Assembly (NCBI RefSeq): GCF_900177045.1
Contig: NZ_LT841358.1
Location: 1,673,559-1,737,558, forward strand
Origin: Candidatus Nitrosotalea okcheonensis
GTDB lineage: Archaea > Thermoproteota > Nitrososphaeria > Nitrososphaerales > Nitrosopumilaceae
Direction of reading: 5' to 3'
Length of the DNA: 64,000 nucleotides
In this document: one piece after another, positions 36,727-45,588 of the stretch
Numbering within the stretch: position 1 is the stretch's first letter
Layout: the number at the start of each line of letters is the position of its first letter
Position numbers and translations under genes: made by a program
Notes under the pieces: generated by a model
What the model was told of the DNA's origin: nothing
What the model saw: only the letters and a program-made list of their open reading frames with translations
Database searches by the model: none

Positions 36727-36948
36727 AAATCTAAGCGGAAAGATACAACGGAAAAAAGCCGATTTAATCTAGTTCTGGAAGATGGGGTTCTCCTAGACAA
36801 GTCGGTTTTTGACGAGACCTTTGTGCAGGAAAGACCGGTCACAAGAAACAGACACGTCAAGAAGGTGGTGATCTGGTTAGATCATACATATCTACCTGCG
36901 GATCAACTTGTGCAAACCAGATTTTCAAAAGAGCCTGATACAAGTTAG
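36727..36948 (+). pseudogene. Open, coding-like fragment without a start codon
   Basis: After the PIN-like stop a 73-codon frame stays open to TAG at 36948. It reads NLVLEDGVLLDKSVFDETFV then ERPVTRNRHVKKVVIWLDHTY and has a normal amino-acid composition. There is no ATG, and the first GTG is late, so this looks like the 3' end of a gene that lost its 5' end. I do not recognise the family. An antisense ORF over the same stretch is probably a shadow. Confidence 0.4.
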
Positions 36949-37219
36949 TCGTTTAACACTGCCATGACTCACAAAAAGTCTGGCGAGTCCTCTGTTAAGT
37001 TCAGAATTGGAACGGGTCCGAAGGTTCTTGCCAGATCAGTTCTAATGCACCCCCTCAAATTTTTTGATTTTTATTAATTTATTGGGGATTTGTTAAGAGG
37101 TTCTCTTCCTAGTTACAAAACTCCTTTTTCTTAATTTTTTAGGACAAAGATCCAAAATGGAACCATATTTGACTAGTTCTTTCCGCGCTGATTATCTTTG
37201 TTTGCGGATATTGATACTT

Positions 37220-38071
37220 ATGGTAAAAAGACTAATGGTAATGTCAATATTATTTGTAATGGTAGTTCTGTCAATAGGTTTTGAACTTACATTCTCTAAT
37301 GCAGAAGCCCAGGTGGAACCACAGAGCCAACCACAGCGTGAAGAACAGAAGCAGCAGCAGATTCAGCAGCAGCAGATTCAGCAGCAGATTCAGCAGCAGA
37401 TTCAGCAGCAGATTCAGCTGAAGCAGATTGCTGGTTCTGTTGCTCCTGTTGTTGCTCCTGTTGTTGCTCCTGTTGAATCTGCCCCTGTTGTTGCCCCTGT
37501 TGTTGCCCCTGTTGTTGCCCATATTGTTGCCCCTGTTGAATCTGCTGCTGTTGAACAGCAGAACCAGCAAGAACAGCAGAACCAGCAAGAACAGCAGAAC
37601 CAGCAAGAACAGCAGAAACAACAAGAACAACAGAAACAACAAGAACAGCAGAAACAACAAGAACAGCAGAAACAACAAGAACAGCAGAAACAACAAGAAC
37701 AACAGAACCAGCAAGAACAGCAGAAACAACAAGAACAGCAGAAACAACAAGAACAACAGAACCAGCAAGAACAACAGAACCAGCAAGAACAGCAGAAACA
37801 ACAAGAACAGCAGAAACAACAAGAACAGCAGAACCAGCAAGAACAGCAGAAACAACAAGAACAGCAGAAACAACAAGAACAGCAGAACCAGCAAGAACAG
37901 CAGAAACAACAAGAACAGCAGAAACAACAAGAACAGCAGAAACAACAAGAACAGCAGAACCAGCAAGAACAGCAGAACCAGAAACAGCAACAGAACCAGA
38001 ACCAGAAACAGGAACAACAACAGGAACAACAACAGAAATCAGATAATCAGAAAGGACACAGAGATCACTAG
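37220..38071 (+). CDS. Secreted Gln-rich tandem-repeat protein
   Basis: A low-complexity surface protein of 283 residues from the ATG at 37220, chosen because MVKRLMVMSILFVMVVLS then begins a normal signal peptide; upstream in-frame residues have no such property. A short mature N-terminus leads into IQQQ-type repeats, a VAPVVAPV block (about 37434-37550) and a long stretch of 6-residue QQEQQK/QQEQQN units (about 37555-38035). The tract probably forms an extended polar coil or aggregating matrix. There is no stop in several frames because of the repeat, so antisense and shifted ORFs are not genes. Followed by the secreted pentapeptide-repeat gene. Confidence 0.75.
   Translation: MVKRLMVMSILFVMVVLSIGFELTFSNAEAQVEPQSQPQREEQKQQQIQQQQIQQQIQQQIQQQIQLKQIAGSVAPVVAPVVAPVESAPVVAPVVAPVVAHIVAPVESAAVEQQNQQEQQNQQEQQNQQEQQKQQEQQKQQEQQKQQEQQKQQEQQKQQEQQNQQEQQKQQEQQKQQEQQNQQEQQNQQEQQKQQEQQKQQEQQNQQEQQKQQEQQKQQEQQNQQEQQKQQEQQKQQEQQKQQEQQNQQEQQNQKQQQNQNQKQEQQQEQQQKSDNQKGHRDH
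37555..38035 (+). repeat. 18-bp minisatellite encoding QQEQQK/N
   Basis: A tandem array of 18-bp units, typically GAACAGCAGAAACAACAA or GAACAGCAGAACCAGCAA. Two unit types (K and N variants) are mixed in irregular order, which suggests unequal exchange and slippage. Every unit is a multiple of three, so length changes keep the reading frame. The array probably varies between strains. Confidence 0.9.
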
Positions 38072-38150
38072 GATGGAAATAAGTAATTTCAGTAATGGAT
38101 TAACTAATTTTTTCCTCTGTTATTAAAATAAAAAAAACAGTGTTGAATAT

Positions 38151-39080
38151 GTGATAATGAAATCAATGCACATTACAGAAATTCTGATTTTAATCATTCT
38201 AGCTAACTTTATTCCTGCTCACCTAGGGTCTGCTGATGCTACAAATACCCAGCCTACGAACTGTTACATATCGCCACAACCAAGAATCAATTGGCATGAT
38301 TGTTCCCTTACAGGAAAAAACCTATCTGGTGCAAAATTAGACGACTCAGATCTGTCCTATACTGATCTTTCCAATGCTAATTTAGCGGGTGCAAGTCTTA
38401 AAGGAGTTAATCTCTCTGGGGCAAATCTAAGTGGGGCAAATCTCTCTGGAGCAAATCTCGCTTACGCAAAACTGTATGGAGTAAACCTAATGCATGCAAA
38501 ACTTGCAGGGGCAAACTTATATCAATCATCATTAGCGGGAGCAAATCTGGAGAATCTGAATCTTTCAAACATTTCTATGCCGTTTACCGATCTTTCATAT
38601 GCCTACATGAAAGGTGATAACTTGAACGGAGCAGATCTTTCCAGTGCAAATCTAAGCTATGTAATTCTTACCGGATCTAATTTACATGGAGCCAAATTAT
38701 ACAATACTAATTTTTTTAATGCAAATGCCGGAAATGTGGATTTTTCTAAATCTATTCTTGGAGGCATCAACTTTTTTAATGCAAATCTGACTGGATCAAA
38801 TTTATCGTATGCTGATCTTACTGCCGCTAACTTGTCATATTCAAAAAGCAATGGAGCAGATTTTACTGGATCAACCCTGGTTGATTCCAATTTTAACTAT
38901 GCAGAATTAAACGGCGCAAAATTTGAGAAGAGTGATCTAACTAATTCAATTCTTAGTAATGCTATACTCTCTAATACTGATTTCCTAGATGCGAATCTAC
39001 AAAATGCAGATCTATCAAATGCTAAAATTACATACTCTATATTTTTCTGCTTTAATAATCCTGTCTGCCTCAAGCCCTAG
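38151..39080 (+). CDS. Secreted pentapeptide-repeat protein
   Basis: A 309-residue protein. It has a signal peptide (ILILIILANFIPAHLG) and, from about residue 50 to 300, regular A(N/D)LXX pentapeptides such as LSGANLSGANLSGANLAYAK. These fold into a right-handed quadrilateral beta helix. It probably lies outside the membrane as a structural or binding protein; pentapeptide repeats are also used to mimic DNA in other contexts. Start could be GTG 38151 or ATG 38157; both keep the signal. It lies 80 bp after the Gln-rich gene in the same direction. A CFNNPVC end gives two Cys. Confidence 0.85.
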   Translation: MIMKSMHITEILILIILANFIPAHLGSADATNTQPTNCYISPQPRINWHDCSLTGKNLSGAKLDDSDLSYTDLSNANLAGASLKGVNLSGANLSGANLSGANLAYAKLYGVNLMHAKLAGANLYQSSLAGANLENLNLSNISMPFTDLSYAYMKGDNLNGADLSSANLSYVILTGSNLHGAKLYNTNFFNANAGNVDFSKSILGGINFFNANLTGSNLSYADLTAANLSYSKSNGADFTGSTLVDSNFNYAELNGAKFEKSDLTNSILSNAILSNTDFLDANLQNADLSNAKITYSIFFCFNNPVCLKP

Positions 39081-39214
39081 TTTTATCATGTCAGAACTTA
39101 CTACGATAGATATAACACATATCATACTCCCTGCTAAAAGATGGGAATCTTCATTACTGTGCGGAAGGTACCATCTTGAAAAATCGACATATATTTTTTC
39201 TAAATAAAATTCCA

Positions 39215-39289
39215 CGGGCCCGAAGGGCTTCGATCCCTTGACCACTGGATTAGAAGTCCAGCACTCTATCCAAGCTGAGCTACAGGCCC
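39215..39289 (-). tRNA. tRNA-Arg(TCT)
   Basis: Minus-strand cloverleaf. Acceptor GGGCCTG/CGGGCCC with discriminator G, anticodon arm CTGGA-CTTCTAA-TCCAG (anticodon TCT, reads AGA). The T arm is AAGGG-ATCGAAG-CCCTT, so position 54 is A where elongator tRNAs normally have T. All other stems are regular. No CCA is encoded and no intron is present. Confidence 0.92.
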
Positions 39290-39324
39290 AAATACCCGGC
39301 AATTGGTAACCATATTAAGGGTTT

Positions 39325-40173
39325 TTACAACCAATTTTTTTTGTTAAGATCTCTTTCCATCTTGAAGAGAAACTGTTGTGAATATCCTGCATACGGACCA
39401 AAATGTTTTACAATCTCTTCATGAATTTTTTCATATCTTTTTCCAGTCACAGGTTTTTCTGTCATGTCATCAAAAAATTTCTTGTAATACTTTAACAAAA
39501 TTCTTTGTGTCCATCTGTCGATTGGAAATGCTTCCATCTTATCCAGTGAAAACAATGCAATACAATCTGCCACCTTGTTTCCTATCCCGAGAATTTTTTT
39601 TAATGATTCTAAAGCAGTGTGGTAATCTGTTTTTTTTAGCCACTCAAAATCGATCTTGCCGGAATTTACTGCCTGAGCTGCTGCCTTGACATACTTTGCC
39701 CTAAATCCAAGTTTGCAACCAATGAGGTCCTTCATGGTTGCACCTGCTAGGATGTCTGCTTTTGGGAATGTATGCAGTGTATGCCCCTCAAACTCTTGTT
39801 TGGCACCAAATTTTTTGCACAAGTTTTCTAGCATTAATTTGATGTTTTGTATGGACGAATTTGATGAGCAAATAAACGATATGTAGCATTGGAATGGATC
39901 TTGTCTTACAAGTCTTAAACCTGGGGACTGTTTTACCGCACTTTTTACAATTCTATCTTTTGAAATGCTTGACAATATTGTATCTAAATCGTCGTCTGTT
40001 CTTAGAAAATTATCTGTTTCACCAGACGATGATCTTGCACTAGAAGGAGACTGTTTTAGCACTAGTATGTCTTGGCCGTCTACTCCTACCCACTGTTCAC
40101 CGATCTTATTCCACAGAAAGACCTGTCCACTGTTGATTGTATCTTCAATGTCTATCGCATCTATCTTCTGCAT
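39325..40173 (-). CDS. 8-oxoguanine DNA glycosylase (OGG1-type)
   Basis: A 282-residue HhH-GPD glycosylase/AP lyase. It has ILGIGNKVADCIALF with the helix-hairpin-helix and lysine K200, aligned with human OGG1 K249, and AFPIDRW with D219, aligned with OGG1 D268. The N-terminal part carries DPFQCYISFICSSN, also characteristic of OGG1. It removes oxidised guanine, which is relevant to an aerobic archaeon. It ends the transcription unit that begins with the beta-CASP nuclease; the ATG is 2 bp from that gene's stop. Confidence 0.92.
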   Translation of the reverse strand: MQKIDAIDIEDTINSGQVFLWNKIGEQWVGVDGQDILVLKQSPSSARSSSGETDNFLRTDDDLDTILSSISKDRIVKSAVKQSPGLRLVRQDPFQCYISFICSSNSSIQNIKLMLENLCKKFGAKQEFEGHTLHTFPKADILAGATMKDLIGCKLGFRAKYVKAAAQAVNSGKIDFEWLKKTDYHTALESLKKILGIGNKVADCIALFSLDKMEAFPIDRWTQRILLKYYKKFFDDMTEKPVTGKRYEKIHEEIVKHFGPYAGYSQQFLFKMERDLNKKNWL

Positions 40174-40174
40174 G

Positions 40175-41431
40175 TTATACTGTTATTGTTTGGCCAGCAT
40201 CTGGTGCATAGGCATCAAATCCAAACTTCTCATGTATCTCATCTGCAAACGTTGTACAAGAATCCTTATCACCGTGAATAGTGAGGACTTTGGGATTGCC
40301 TTTGATCTTTTTAATCATTTCAAAAAGAGAGTTCCTGTCTGCGTGTCCTGAAAATTCAAACTGCCTTACCTCCGCTTCACACTTGAATTCCTTTCCTCTC
40401 ATGCCGACCATTCCAGTATCCAAAAGTTTTCTTCCAGGTGTTCCTTCTCCTTGATACGAAACCAATGCAATTCCATTTCTCTTGTCTGCTGCCAGGTTTT
40501 GTAAATAAAATACTGCTGAACCGCCAACTAGCATACCTGCAGGTGAAATTATCACAGACGGTTCGCTTAATGCATTCTTTCTTTCTTTTTCTCCCTTGAT
40601 CCAAACTGCCTGATTGACAGAATCTGCAAAAACTTTAGAGTCGCGCAAATATTCCGGATAGTTTAGCATTATCTCATTTACCTTGACTGCCATTCCGTCC
40701 ATTACTACTCTGTGTTTGAACCCTGCATTCTTGAGCACACATGCAATCTCCTGGGATCTTTCCACTGAAAAGGCAGGTACAAACAAAGAACCTTTTCTGT
40801 CCAACACTTCATATGCAAACTCCATGAATTTTTCTTCTGATTCATTTCTAGGCATCTGGTTTGTCTGAGAATAGGTACTTTCTGTGATTACCATGTCCAC
40901 TTCACCAAAATCAAGGTCTGCATCCCTTAACATTCTGGATCCCCTTGGATTGATGTCTGCCGTGTAAAACAGCCTCTTATTTTCAGATTCAACTAGGACT
41001 GACGCACCACCTAAAACATGGCCTGATTCAAGTAGTTGAAAAGAGGCATTTCCCCGCTCCACTTTTTCTCTATATTTTATTTCCTTTGAATACATCATCA
41101 TCTTTGAAACACTAGCAAAATCATATGGCAGTTGACTTTTTTGAATTCTAAGCATGTCTTCAATCAATAACCGTGACAGGTCAAATGTAGGAGGAGTGGC
41201 ATATACATCAGTGCTGCCGTTTACAAAAAGTGACGGCATGTTTCCCGAGTGGTCCAAGTGGGCATGAGTTATGATGGCTGCAGTAATTTCACGTGGGTTG
41301 ACTGCAATCGGGTATAGTGATTCCTTTTTTAGCTCTACGCCATAGTCTAGTAGAAAACTAGCCCCGTTACAATTGACCTGAAAAGCTGATCTGCCTACTT
41401 CCTTGGCAGCGCCCAGAACTCTTACTTGCAA
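40175..41431 (-). CDS. Beta-CASP metallo-hydrolase (CPSF-like RNA nuclease)
   Basis: A 418-residue metallo-beta-lactamase fold nuclease without an N-terminal KH domain. HAHLDHSG (56-63) supplies the zinc ligands, TESTYS follows in the second motif, and SGHADRNSLFEMI and IHGDKDSC complete the beta-CASP set. It belongs to archaeal aCPSF2-like/RNase J-like enzymes that process RNA 3' ends or degrade 5'-3'. Its 3' end runs directly into the OGG1-type gene (1 bp apart), so they form an operon. Confidence 0.88.
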   Translation of the reverse strand: MQVRVLGAAKEVGRSAFQVNCNGASFLLDYGVELKKESLYPIAVNPREITAAIITHAHLDHSGNMPSLFVNGSTDVYATPPTFDLSRLLIEDMLRIQKSQLPYDFASVSKMMMYSKEIKYREKVERGNASFQLLESGHVLGGASVLVESENKRLFYTADINPRGSRMLRDADLDFGEVDMVITESTYSQTNQMPRNESEEKFMEFAYEVLDRKGSLFVPAFSVERSQEIACVLKNAGFKHRVVMDGMAVKVNEIMLNYPEYLRDSKVFADSVNQAVWIKGEKERKNALSEPSVIISPAGMLVGGSAVFYLQNLAADKRNGIALVSYQGEGTPGRKLLDTGMVGMRGKEFKCEAEVRQFEFSGHADRNSLFEMIKKIKGNPKVLTIHGDKDSCTTFADEIHEKFGFDAYAPDAGQTITV

Positions 41432-41549
41432 GAATTCAAAACTTTTTCAAAGTACTTTTAAATCTTTAGCACTCTTCCTTACCTGATCTGTTATACTGCT
41501 TGCACAATTTACAAAAGACTTAATTAGATCAAAAAAAAATGATCCGAGT

Positions 41550-41771
41550 ATGGGTAGAACTTTTGAACAATGGTGGAGTACAATCCCAAAAGACCTCAGA
41601 GACAAAGTTCGAAGAGGCGATGAAGGAAACAAACCATTATTGAATCAAGTAAACTGGATTTGGGTTCATAATATGATGAATCAGAAAGGAGATCTAAATC
41701 CTACATCTGCGGAATTGCTTGACTGGGTAACATCAGGCCAGATTGAAGCAATGCGCCAAATAAAGAAGTAA
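41550..41771 (+). CDS. Small hypothetical protein with Trp-rich helical sequence
   Basis: A 73-residue protein with ATG start, MGRTFEQWWSTIPKDLRD and a WIWVHNMMNQKGDLN centre. It is rich in Trp, Asp and Lys and likely helical. Divergent from the beta-CASP gene. No motif is recognised; the sequence composition and the T-rich terminator behind it support a real gene. Confidence 0.65.
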   Translation: MGRTFEQWWSTIPKDLRDKVRRGDEGNKPLLNQVNWIWVHNMMNQKGDLNPTSAELLDWVTSGQIEAMRQIKK

Positions 41772-41788
41772 AAATATCATTTATACCT

Positions 41789-41816
41789 TCTTTTTGTTTT
41801 TCTTTTCTTTTTAAAA
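41789..41816 (+). terminator. T-rich archaeal terminator
   Basis: A run of T tracts (CTTCTTTTTGTTTTTCTTTT continuing TCTTTTT) starts 18 nt after the stop of the preceding small gene. Archaeal RNA polymerase terminates at such oligo-T without needing a hairpin. The next gene has its own TATA box 40 bp later. Confidence 0.6.
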
Positions 41817-41857
41817 TTGAAATAATTCTATAACTCCGTTATAGATTTTGCAGATCA

Positions 41858-41865
41858 TTTAAATA
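41858..41865 (+). promoter_or_regulatory. TATA box of the ferredoxin gene
   Basis: TTTAAATA centred about 30 bp before the ATG at 41892. The distance from TATA centre to ATG predicts a transcription start a few bases before the ATG, so the mRNA is leaderless or nearly so. Confidence 0.65.
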
Positions 41866-41891
41866 GCAAACGATGAAAGATCAAAAACAGA

Positions 41892-42194
41892 ATGCCAATC
41901 GCAATTCTTCCAGACGTTGATGAGCAGAGATGTATAGGTTGTGCACTATGTGTAGAAATCTGTACTTCTCTTGGCCCAGACGTTCTTCGTGTAAAACCAG
42001 TAGATGGTTGGAAGAGAGGTAAAGCATTTGTATTTTATCCAGAAAGATGCATCTCAGACGGAGCATGCATTGGAGTTTGCCCAACAAAAGCAATCTTCTG
42101 GATGAGACCAATGACTTACACTCCAGGCCAACCAGTACCTCTACACAAGAATGGTATATTCGTAAAAGGCTGGGCAGAAGACGCCGCACTATAA
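41892..42194 (+). CDS. Ferredoxin with one Cys-ligated and one Asp-ligated cluster motif
   Basis: A 100-residue 2[4Fe-4S]-type ferredoxin. First motif C14-x2-C17-x2-C20-x3-C24; second motif C53-x2-D56-x2-C59-x3-C63-P. The Asp in place of the second Cys is the arrangement of the Pyrococcus furiosus ferredoxin, where it ligates the cluster and allows interconversion to [3Fe-4S]. A loop of 28 residues separates the motifs. It is monocistronic, with its own TATA box. Likely the main electron carrier, in keeping with its leaderless-type promoter. Confidence 0.92.
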   Translation: MPIAILPDVDEQRCIGCALCVEICTSLGPDVLRVKPVDGWKRGKAFVFYPERCISDGACIGVCPTKAIFWMRPMTYTPGQPVPLHKNGIFVKGWAEDAAL

Positions 42195-42218
42195 AAGCGG
42201 AATCTATCTTCTTTTTTA

Positions 42219-43733
42219 TTATTTTTTGATATTGAAAAATTTAATTTTTATTTTCAAACCTTTGGAATGATATTTTAAAAATTCATTCTTTGTTGTATAG
42301 ATGTTCTTGAATTTGTTATTCTTCAAAAACATGCTCCAAGTTTTGGCAAATTCTGGAAACTCGTCTTGGTTATACTCTGTATCAGATATCACATAATGCG
42401 CAGCAGGATAAATGTCTGACAATTCCAATGGAATTATTCCAAGGTATGGATTGTACTGGCAAAACTGTATGTCGTCAAGATTTGAAGAAAATTTCTTTTT
42501 TAGATTGTTATACTCTGACGAAGTATAAAATGGCCTTATGCTTCCGTCTGGTATGATTACCAATGTTTTCTTTTTTGTTCTAAATTTGCGTACCATGGAA
42601 TGAAACCTCCCAAGTTCTGGTCTGAACTGGTCTTCCTTGGAAAAAAGAAACACTGCATTTTCTTTGTATCGCGGGGTGGTCTCTGTGAAAAATGTGGTAT
42701 TCTTTGTAAAGATGGATATGCTTTCAAATAACTTGGGGTGCGCTCTTGCCTTTTTTATGGTATACTCCCATAATCGTCCCTCATGAATGGCTTCTTTTAC
42801 TCGGTCCACTTCGGCCTTTATGGCATAAAGATTGTGAAGTGCTATCTTGTTGGTTCTGTCCTCTTTATCTAGTGTCATCATCTCCTTCGGTTTTAGTTTG
42901 GTACAGACCTCGCAATTGCAGGAAAAATAAGCCATCTCGGAAAGATGAGCCGTACCGTCTTCCATGATGTATCTGTCATGTTTTGCATATAACATGTATG
43001 ACGCAGAGTCAAATGTATCACAACCAAGCGATACTGCAAGAGGTATAGTAAGTGGATGTCCTGCCCCAAACAGATGAAGCGGAATGGAGTCTGGAATATT
43101 TTTCTTTGCTGTCATTATCATTTTAGCAAGAAGATTGTATTCGTATGATTCCATAAACTCAACTGGACTGCCTAATGCTAACATCTGAAAACCTGAATCA
43201 ACAAGTGCCTTGGTTGATTTTGTAACTAGATCAGAATGTTCGCTTCCTTGAATTGGCCCCACCCATATCTGGCTATTGTCGTCTCTTGAGTCCAGGGTCT
43301 CCTTTGAGACCCGGAGTGTGTGCTGTACGTATTCGATTGCCTTCTTTTTTGATAGTCCAAGTCCTGTTGGACGATCTAAAGGAATGGCAATGTCTGTCTT
43401 TATCCCCTTTTCAAAATCTGCAATTTTTCTATAATCTACATCAATATCTCCGTACTCCAAGACCTGGTATCCTCCAGAGTCTGTCATGATTGCACCATCA
43501 TAGTCAATTATCTTGTGGATGCCTTGTTTTAATGCCTCATCTCCATATCTCTTCAGCGTGATGTACGCATTTGTTATTACTAGATCAAATCCCATTTCTC
43601 TTAATTTTTTAGCAGGAATTTTTTGTTTCACTGGATGAATTACTGGAACAAACGCTGGAGTCTCAATTTTGCCATGGTTTGTGTAAAGTGTTCCTATCCT
43701 TGCGGCAAGATCAGATTTTTTTATCTCAAACAT
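42219..43733 (-). CDS. tgtA: Archaeosine tRNA-guanine transglycosylase
   Basis: A 504-residue archaeal TGT that exchanges G15 of tRNA for preQ0. The catalytic barrel shows TDSGGYQVLEYGDIDVDY (the SGGF/YQ loop), GHPLTIPLAVSLGCDTFDSA with the nucleophilic-type Asp, and a zinc site SCNCEVC followed by H in LHNLYAIK. The C-terminal 150 residues are an archaeal-specific domain; a separate PUA domain is not obvious. It is convergent with the ferredoxin gene. A kinase gene lies upstream on the same strand. Confidence 0.92.
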   Translation of the reverse strand: MFEIKKSDLAARIGTLYTNHGKIETPAFVPVIHPVKQKIPAKKLREMGFDLVITNAYITLKRYGDEALKQGIHKIIDYDGAIMTDSGGYQVLEYGDIDVDYRKIADFEKGIKTDIAIPLDRPTGLGLSKKKAIEYVQHTLRVSKETLDSRDDNSQIWVGPIQGSEHSDLVTKSTKALVDSGFQMLALGSPVEFMESYEYNLLAKMIMTAKKNIPDSIPLHLFGAGHPLTIPLAVSLGCDTFDSASYMLYAKHDRYIMEDGTAHLSEMAYFSCNCEVCTKLKPKEMMTLDKEDRTNKIALHNLYAIKAEVDRVKEAIHEGRLWEYTIKKARAHPKLFESISIFTKNTTFFTETTPRYKENAVFLFSKEDQFRPELGRFHSMVRKFRTKKKTLVIIPDGSIRPFYTSSEYNNLKKKFSSNLDDIQFCQYNPYLGIIPLELSDIYPAAHYVISDTEYNQDEFPEFAKTWSMFLKNNKFKNIYTTKNEFLKYHSKGLKIKIKFFNIKK

Positions 43734-43767
43734 TTTACATTATAGCCTCATATGGCGTAATTTGAAC

Positions 43768-44319
43768 CTAGTATGGAAAGAATTTTTGCATGTCTCCTTT
43801 TTTGAGAATCATCTGCAGCCAGTCTACTTTATCATCCCTTGTCCTCGCTCTCTTGAATATTGATTCTACCTTTTTTGCCGTATCGGAAATTGTTCTATCA
43901 CTTGTATCAATCTGAAAGGTCTTTTTCTTTCCAAATTCATGTACCGTATCATAATATGTAATGCCAAGTATTTCGCTGCCAAGATTTTCAAGCGATTTTT
44001 TGCCAGAATACCTTCTCCTTTTGTATATGCGTTGAAGCTTGTATGGGCTTTTTCTTAACACTATTGAAACTTCGACATTTCTTGAAGATATCACATATGG
44101 CGCAAGATGTCCTACTAGTATGGAATTTTTTGATATTTTTTTGTCTATTATCTTCTTCAATTTGTTTACATCTACATCAAGAGTTCCATTATTTTTCCTG
44201 GCCAGCCCTTGCTCTATTGCAATTCTGTTGATATCGACCATCTCAAGGTTTAGCTTTTCTGAAATCAATTTTGATATGGTGTGTTTGCCTGTTCCGGGGC
44301 TTCCAGTTATTATTTTCAA
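43768..44319 (-). CDS. AK6/Fap7-like adenylate kinase
   Basis: A 183-residue P-loop kinase with ITGSPGTGKHTISKLI (P-loop 6-14) and the lid-like YKRRRYSGKKSLENLGSEIL, as in Fap7/AK6 proteins of archaea. These combine adenylate-kinase/ATPase activity with a role in 18S/16S rRNA maturation. It lies just upstream of tgtA on the same strand and its start lies 75 bp from the divergent GTPase gene. The length is normal for the family (about 180). Confidence 0.85.
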   Translation of the reverse strand: MKIITGSPGTGKHTISKLISEKLNLEMVDINRIAIEQGLARKNNGTLDVDVNKLKKIIDKKISKNSILVGHLAPYVISSRNVEVSIVLRKSPYKLQRIYKRRRYSGKKSLENLGSEILGITYYDTVHEFGKKKTFQIDTSDRTISDTAKKVESIFKRARTRDDKVDWLQMILKKGDMQKFFPY

Positions 44320-44393
44320 TAAATATCCTGAAATGGATTGAAATTAAACATTTTTGGAATGCTAATAAAAGAGCATGCCTTGAACTCTTTTGC

Positions 44394-45587
44394 ATGCAAA
44401 TTGGCCTGCTGGGAAAAACAAATGTTGGAAAATCTACATTTTTCTCAGCTGCTACTCAGACTAGTGCACAGATTGGTAATTACCCGTTTACAACTATTGA
44501 ACCAAATGTGGGAATTGCCTATGTGAAAACTGATTGCGCATGCAAGCATTTTGCCATAGAACACAATCATCCATTATGCACTAGTGGAACTAGGTATGTG
44601 GCAATCAAGTTAATCGATGTTGCAGGCCTTGTCCCAGGTGCTCATGAGGGCAAAGGCCTTGGTAACAAATTCCTGGATGATGCAAGAACATCCGAAGTTT
44701 TAATCCATGTGATAGATGCATCTGGCTCTACTGATATACAGGGCCAATCAGTTCCTGCTGGATCTCATGACCCACTTGAAGATGTTAAATTTGTTGAGGA
44801 TGAATTTGATCAATGGATGAAACAGATACTTCAACGAGAATGGCAAAAACTTGCCAGGGAATTGGAAAGCAAAAGTGGCAAGGTAATTCAGGCTATTGCA
44901 CAACGGTTTAGCGGACTTGGGATAGACGAGTATGACGTAGAACACGTACTGCATAACTTGAATCTACAATCAAAGAAACCACATGATTGGAGTGAGGACG
45001 ATCTCTTGTCATTTGTTAAAACACTCAGAAAACGAACAAAACCCATCATGATAGCTGCAAATAAATCAGATCTCTGTCATGATCTTAGCATCCTCGACGA
45101 GTTTAAAAAAACACATCCAACTATTGCATGTAGTGCAGAAACCGAACTTCTTCTCAGAAAAGCAGCAAAGAATGGAATCATAGAATATCTGCCAGGCGCC
45201 AAGTCCTTCAAGATAAAAAATGGAATAAATCTGAATCCTCAACAGCAAAAGGCATTGGAGTTGGCAGAAAAAGTCATGTCAAAATTAGGCGGAACTGGAA
45301 TCCAGCAGGCTCTTGATTGTGCATGTTTTGATCTTTTAAAACTGATTACTGTATTTCCAGTAGAAGACGAAACAAAGCTATCTAACAAAAATGGAGAGAT
45401 ACTGCCTGATGCAAAGCTCTTGCGTGTGGGCTCTACCGCACGAGACTTGGCAAAATCCATACATCAAGACCTTGCAAAAGGATTTCTTTTTGCCATTGAT
45501 GCAAAGACAAAACAAAGAGTTGGTGCAGAATATCAGCTCAAAAATGGAGATGTCTTGAAAATTGTATCAACTTTGAGTAGGGGATAA
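44394..45587 (+). CDS. OBG-family GTPase with TGS domain (YchF/Drg-like)
   Basis: A 397-residue GTPase. I start at ATG 44394: an upstream in-frame start at 44271 would add 41 residues that do not resemble the family. G1 is GLLGKTNVGKST, G3 region DVAGLVPGAHEGKGLGN (the HExx form seen in YchF/OLA1) and G4 NKSD. A C-terminal TGS-like region with ARDLAKSIHQDLAKGFLFAI and a VGAEYQLKNGDVLKI end is present. It likely acts at the ribosome or in stress. The following Kae1 gene starts 1 bp after its stop, so they are cotranscribed. Confidence 0.9.
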   Translation: MQIGLLGKTNVGKSTFFSAATQTSAQIGNYPFTTIEPNVGIAYVKTDCACKHFAIEHNHPLCTSGTRYVAIKLIDVAGLVPGAHEGKGLGNKFLDDARTSEVLIHVIDASGSTDIQGQSVPAGSHDPLEDVKFVEDEFDQWMKQILQREWQKLARELESKSGKVIQAIAQRFSGLGIDEYDVEHVLHNLNLQSKKPHDWSEDDLLSFVKTLRKRTKPIMIAANKSDLCHDLSILDEFKKTHPTIACSAETELLLRKAAKNGIIEYLPGAKSFKIKNGINLNPQQQKALELAEKVMSKLGGTGIQQALDCACFDLLKLITVFPVEDETKLSNKNGEILPDAKLLRVGSTARDLAKSIHQDLAKGFLFAIDAKTKQRVGAEYQLKNGDVLKIVSTLSRG

Positions 45588-45588
45588 A

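Noticed and set aside
36552-36860. 102-aa minus-strand ORF
   Set aside because: Antisense to the PIN-like remnant, which carries the recognisable motif.
36949-37219. Gap between the gene fragment and the Gln-rich gene
   Set aside because: Contains T-rich runs and no recognisable RNA gene or ORF; nothing supportable.
37271-38032. 253-aa Leu-rich minus-strand ORF over the repeat array
   Set aside because: Antisense of CAG/CAA repeats gives endless Leu/Phe codons; no start signal or normal composition.
37428-38126. 232-aa plus-strand ORF with SRNNKN repeats
   Set aside because: Out-of-frame reading of the same 18-bp units; the signal-peptide frame is the real one.
39015-39302. 95-aa minus-strand ORF
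   Set aside because: Runs through tRNA-Arg(TCT) and the end of the pentapeptide gene; not coding.
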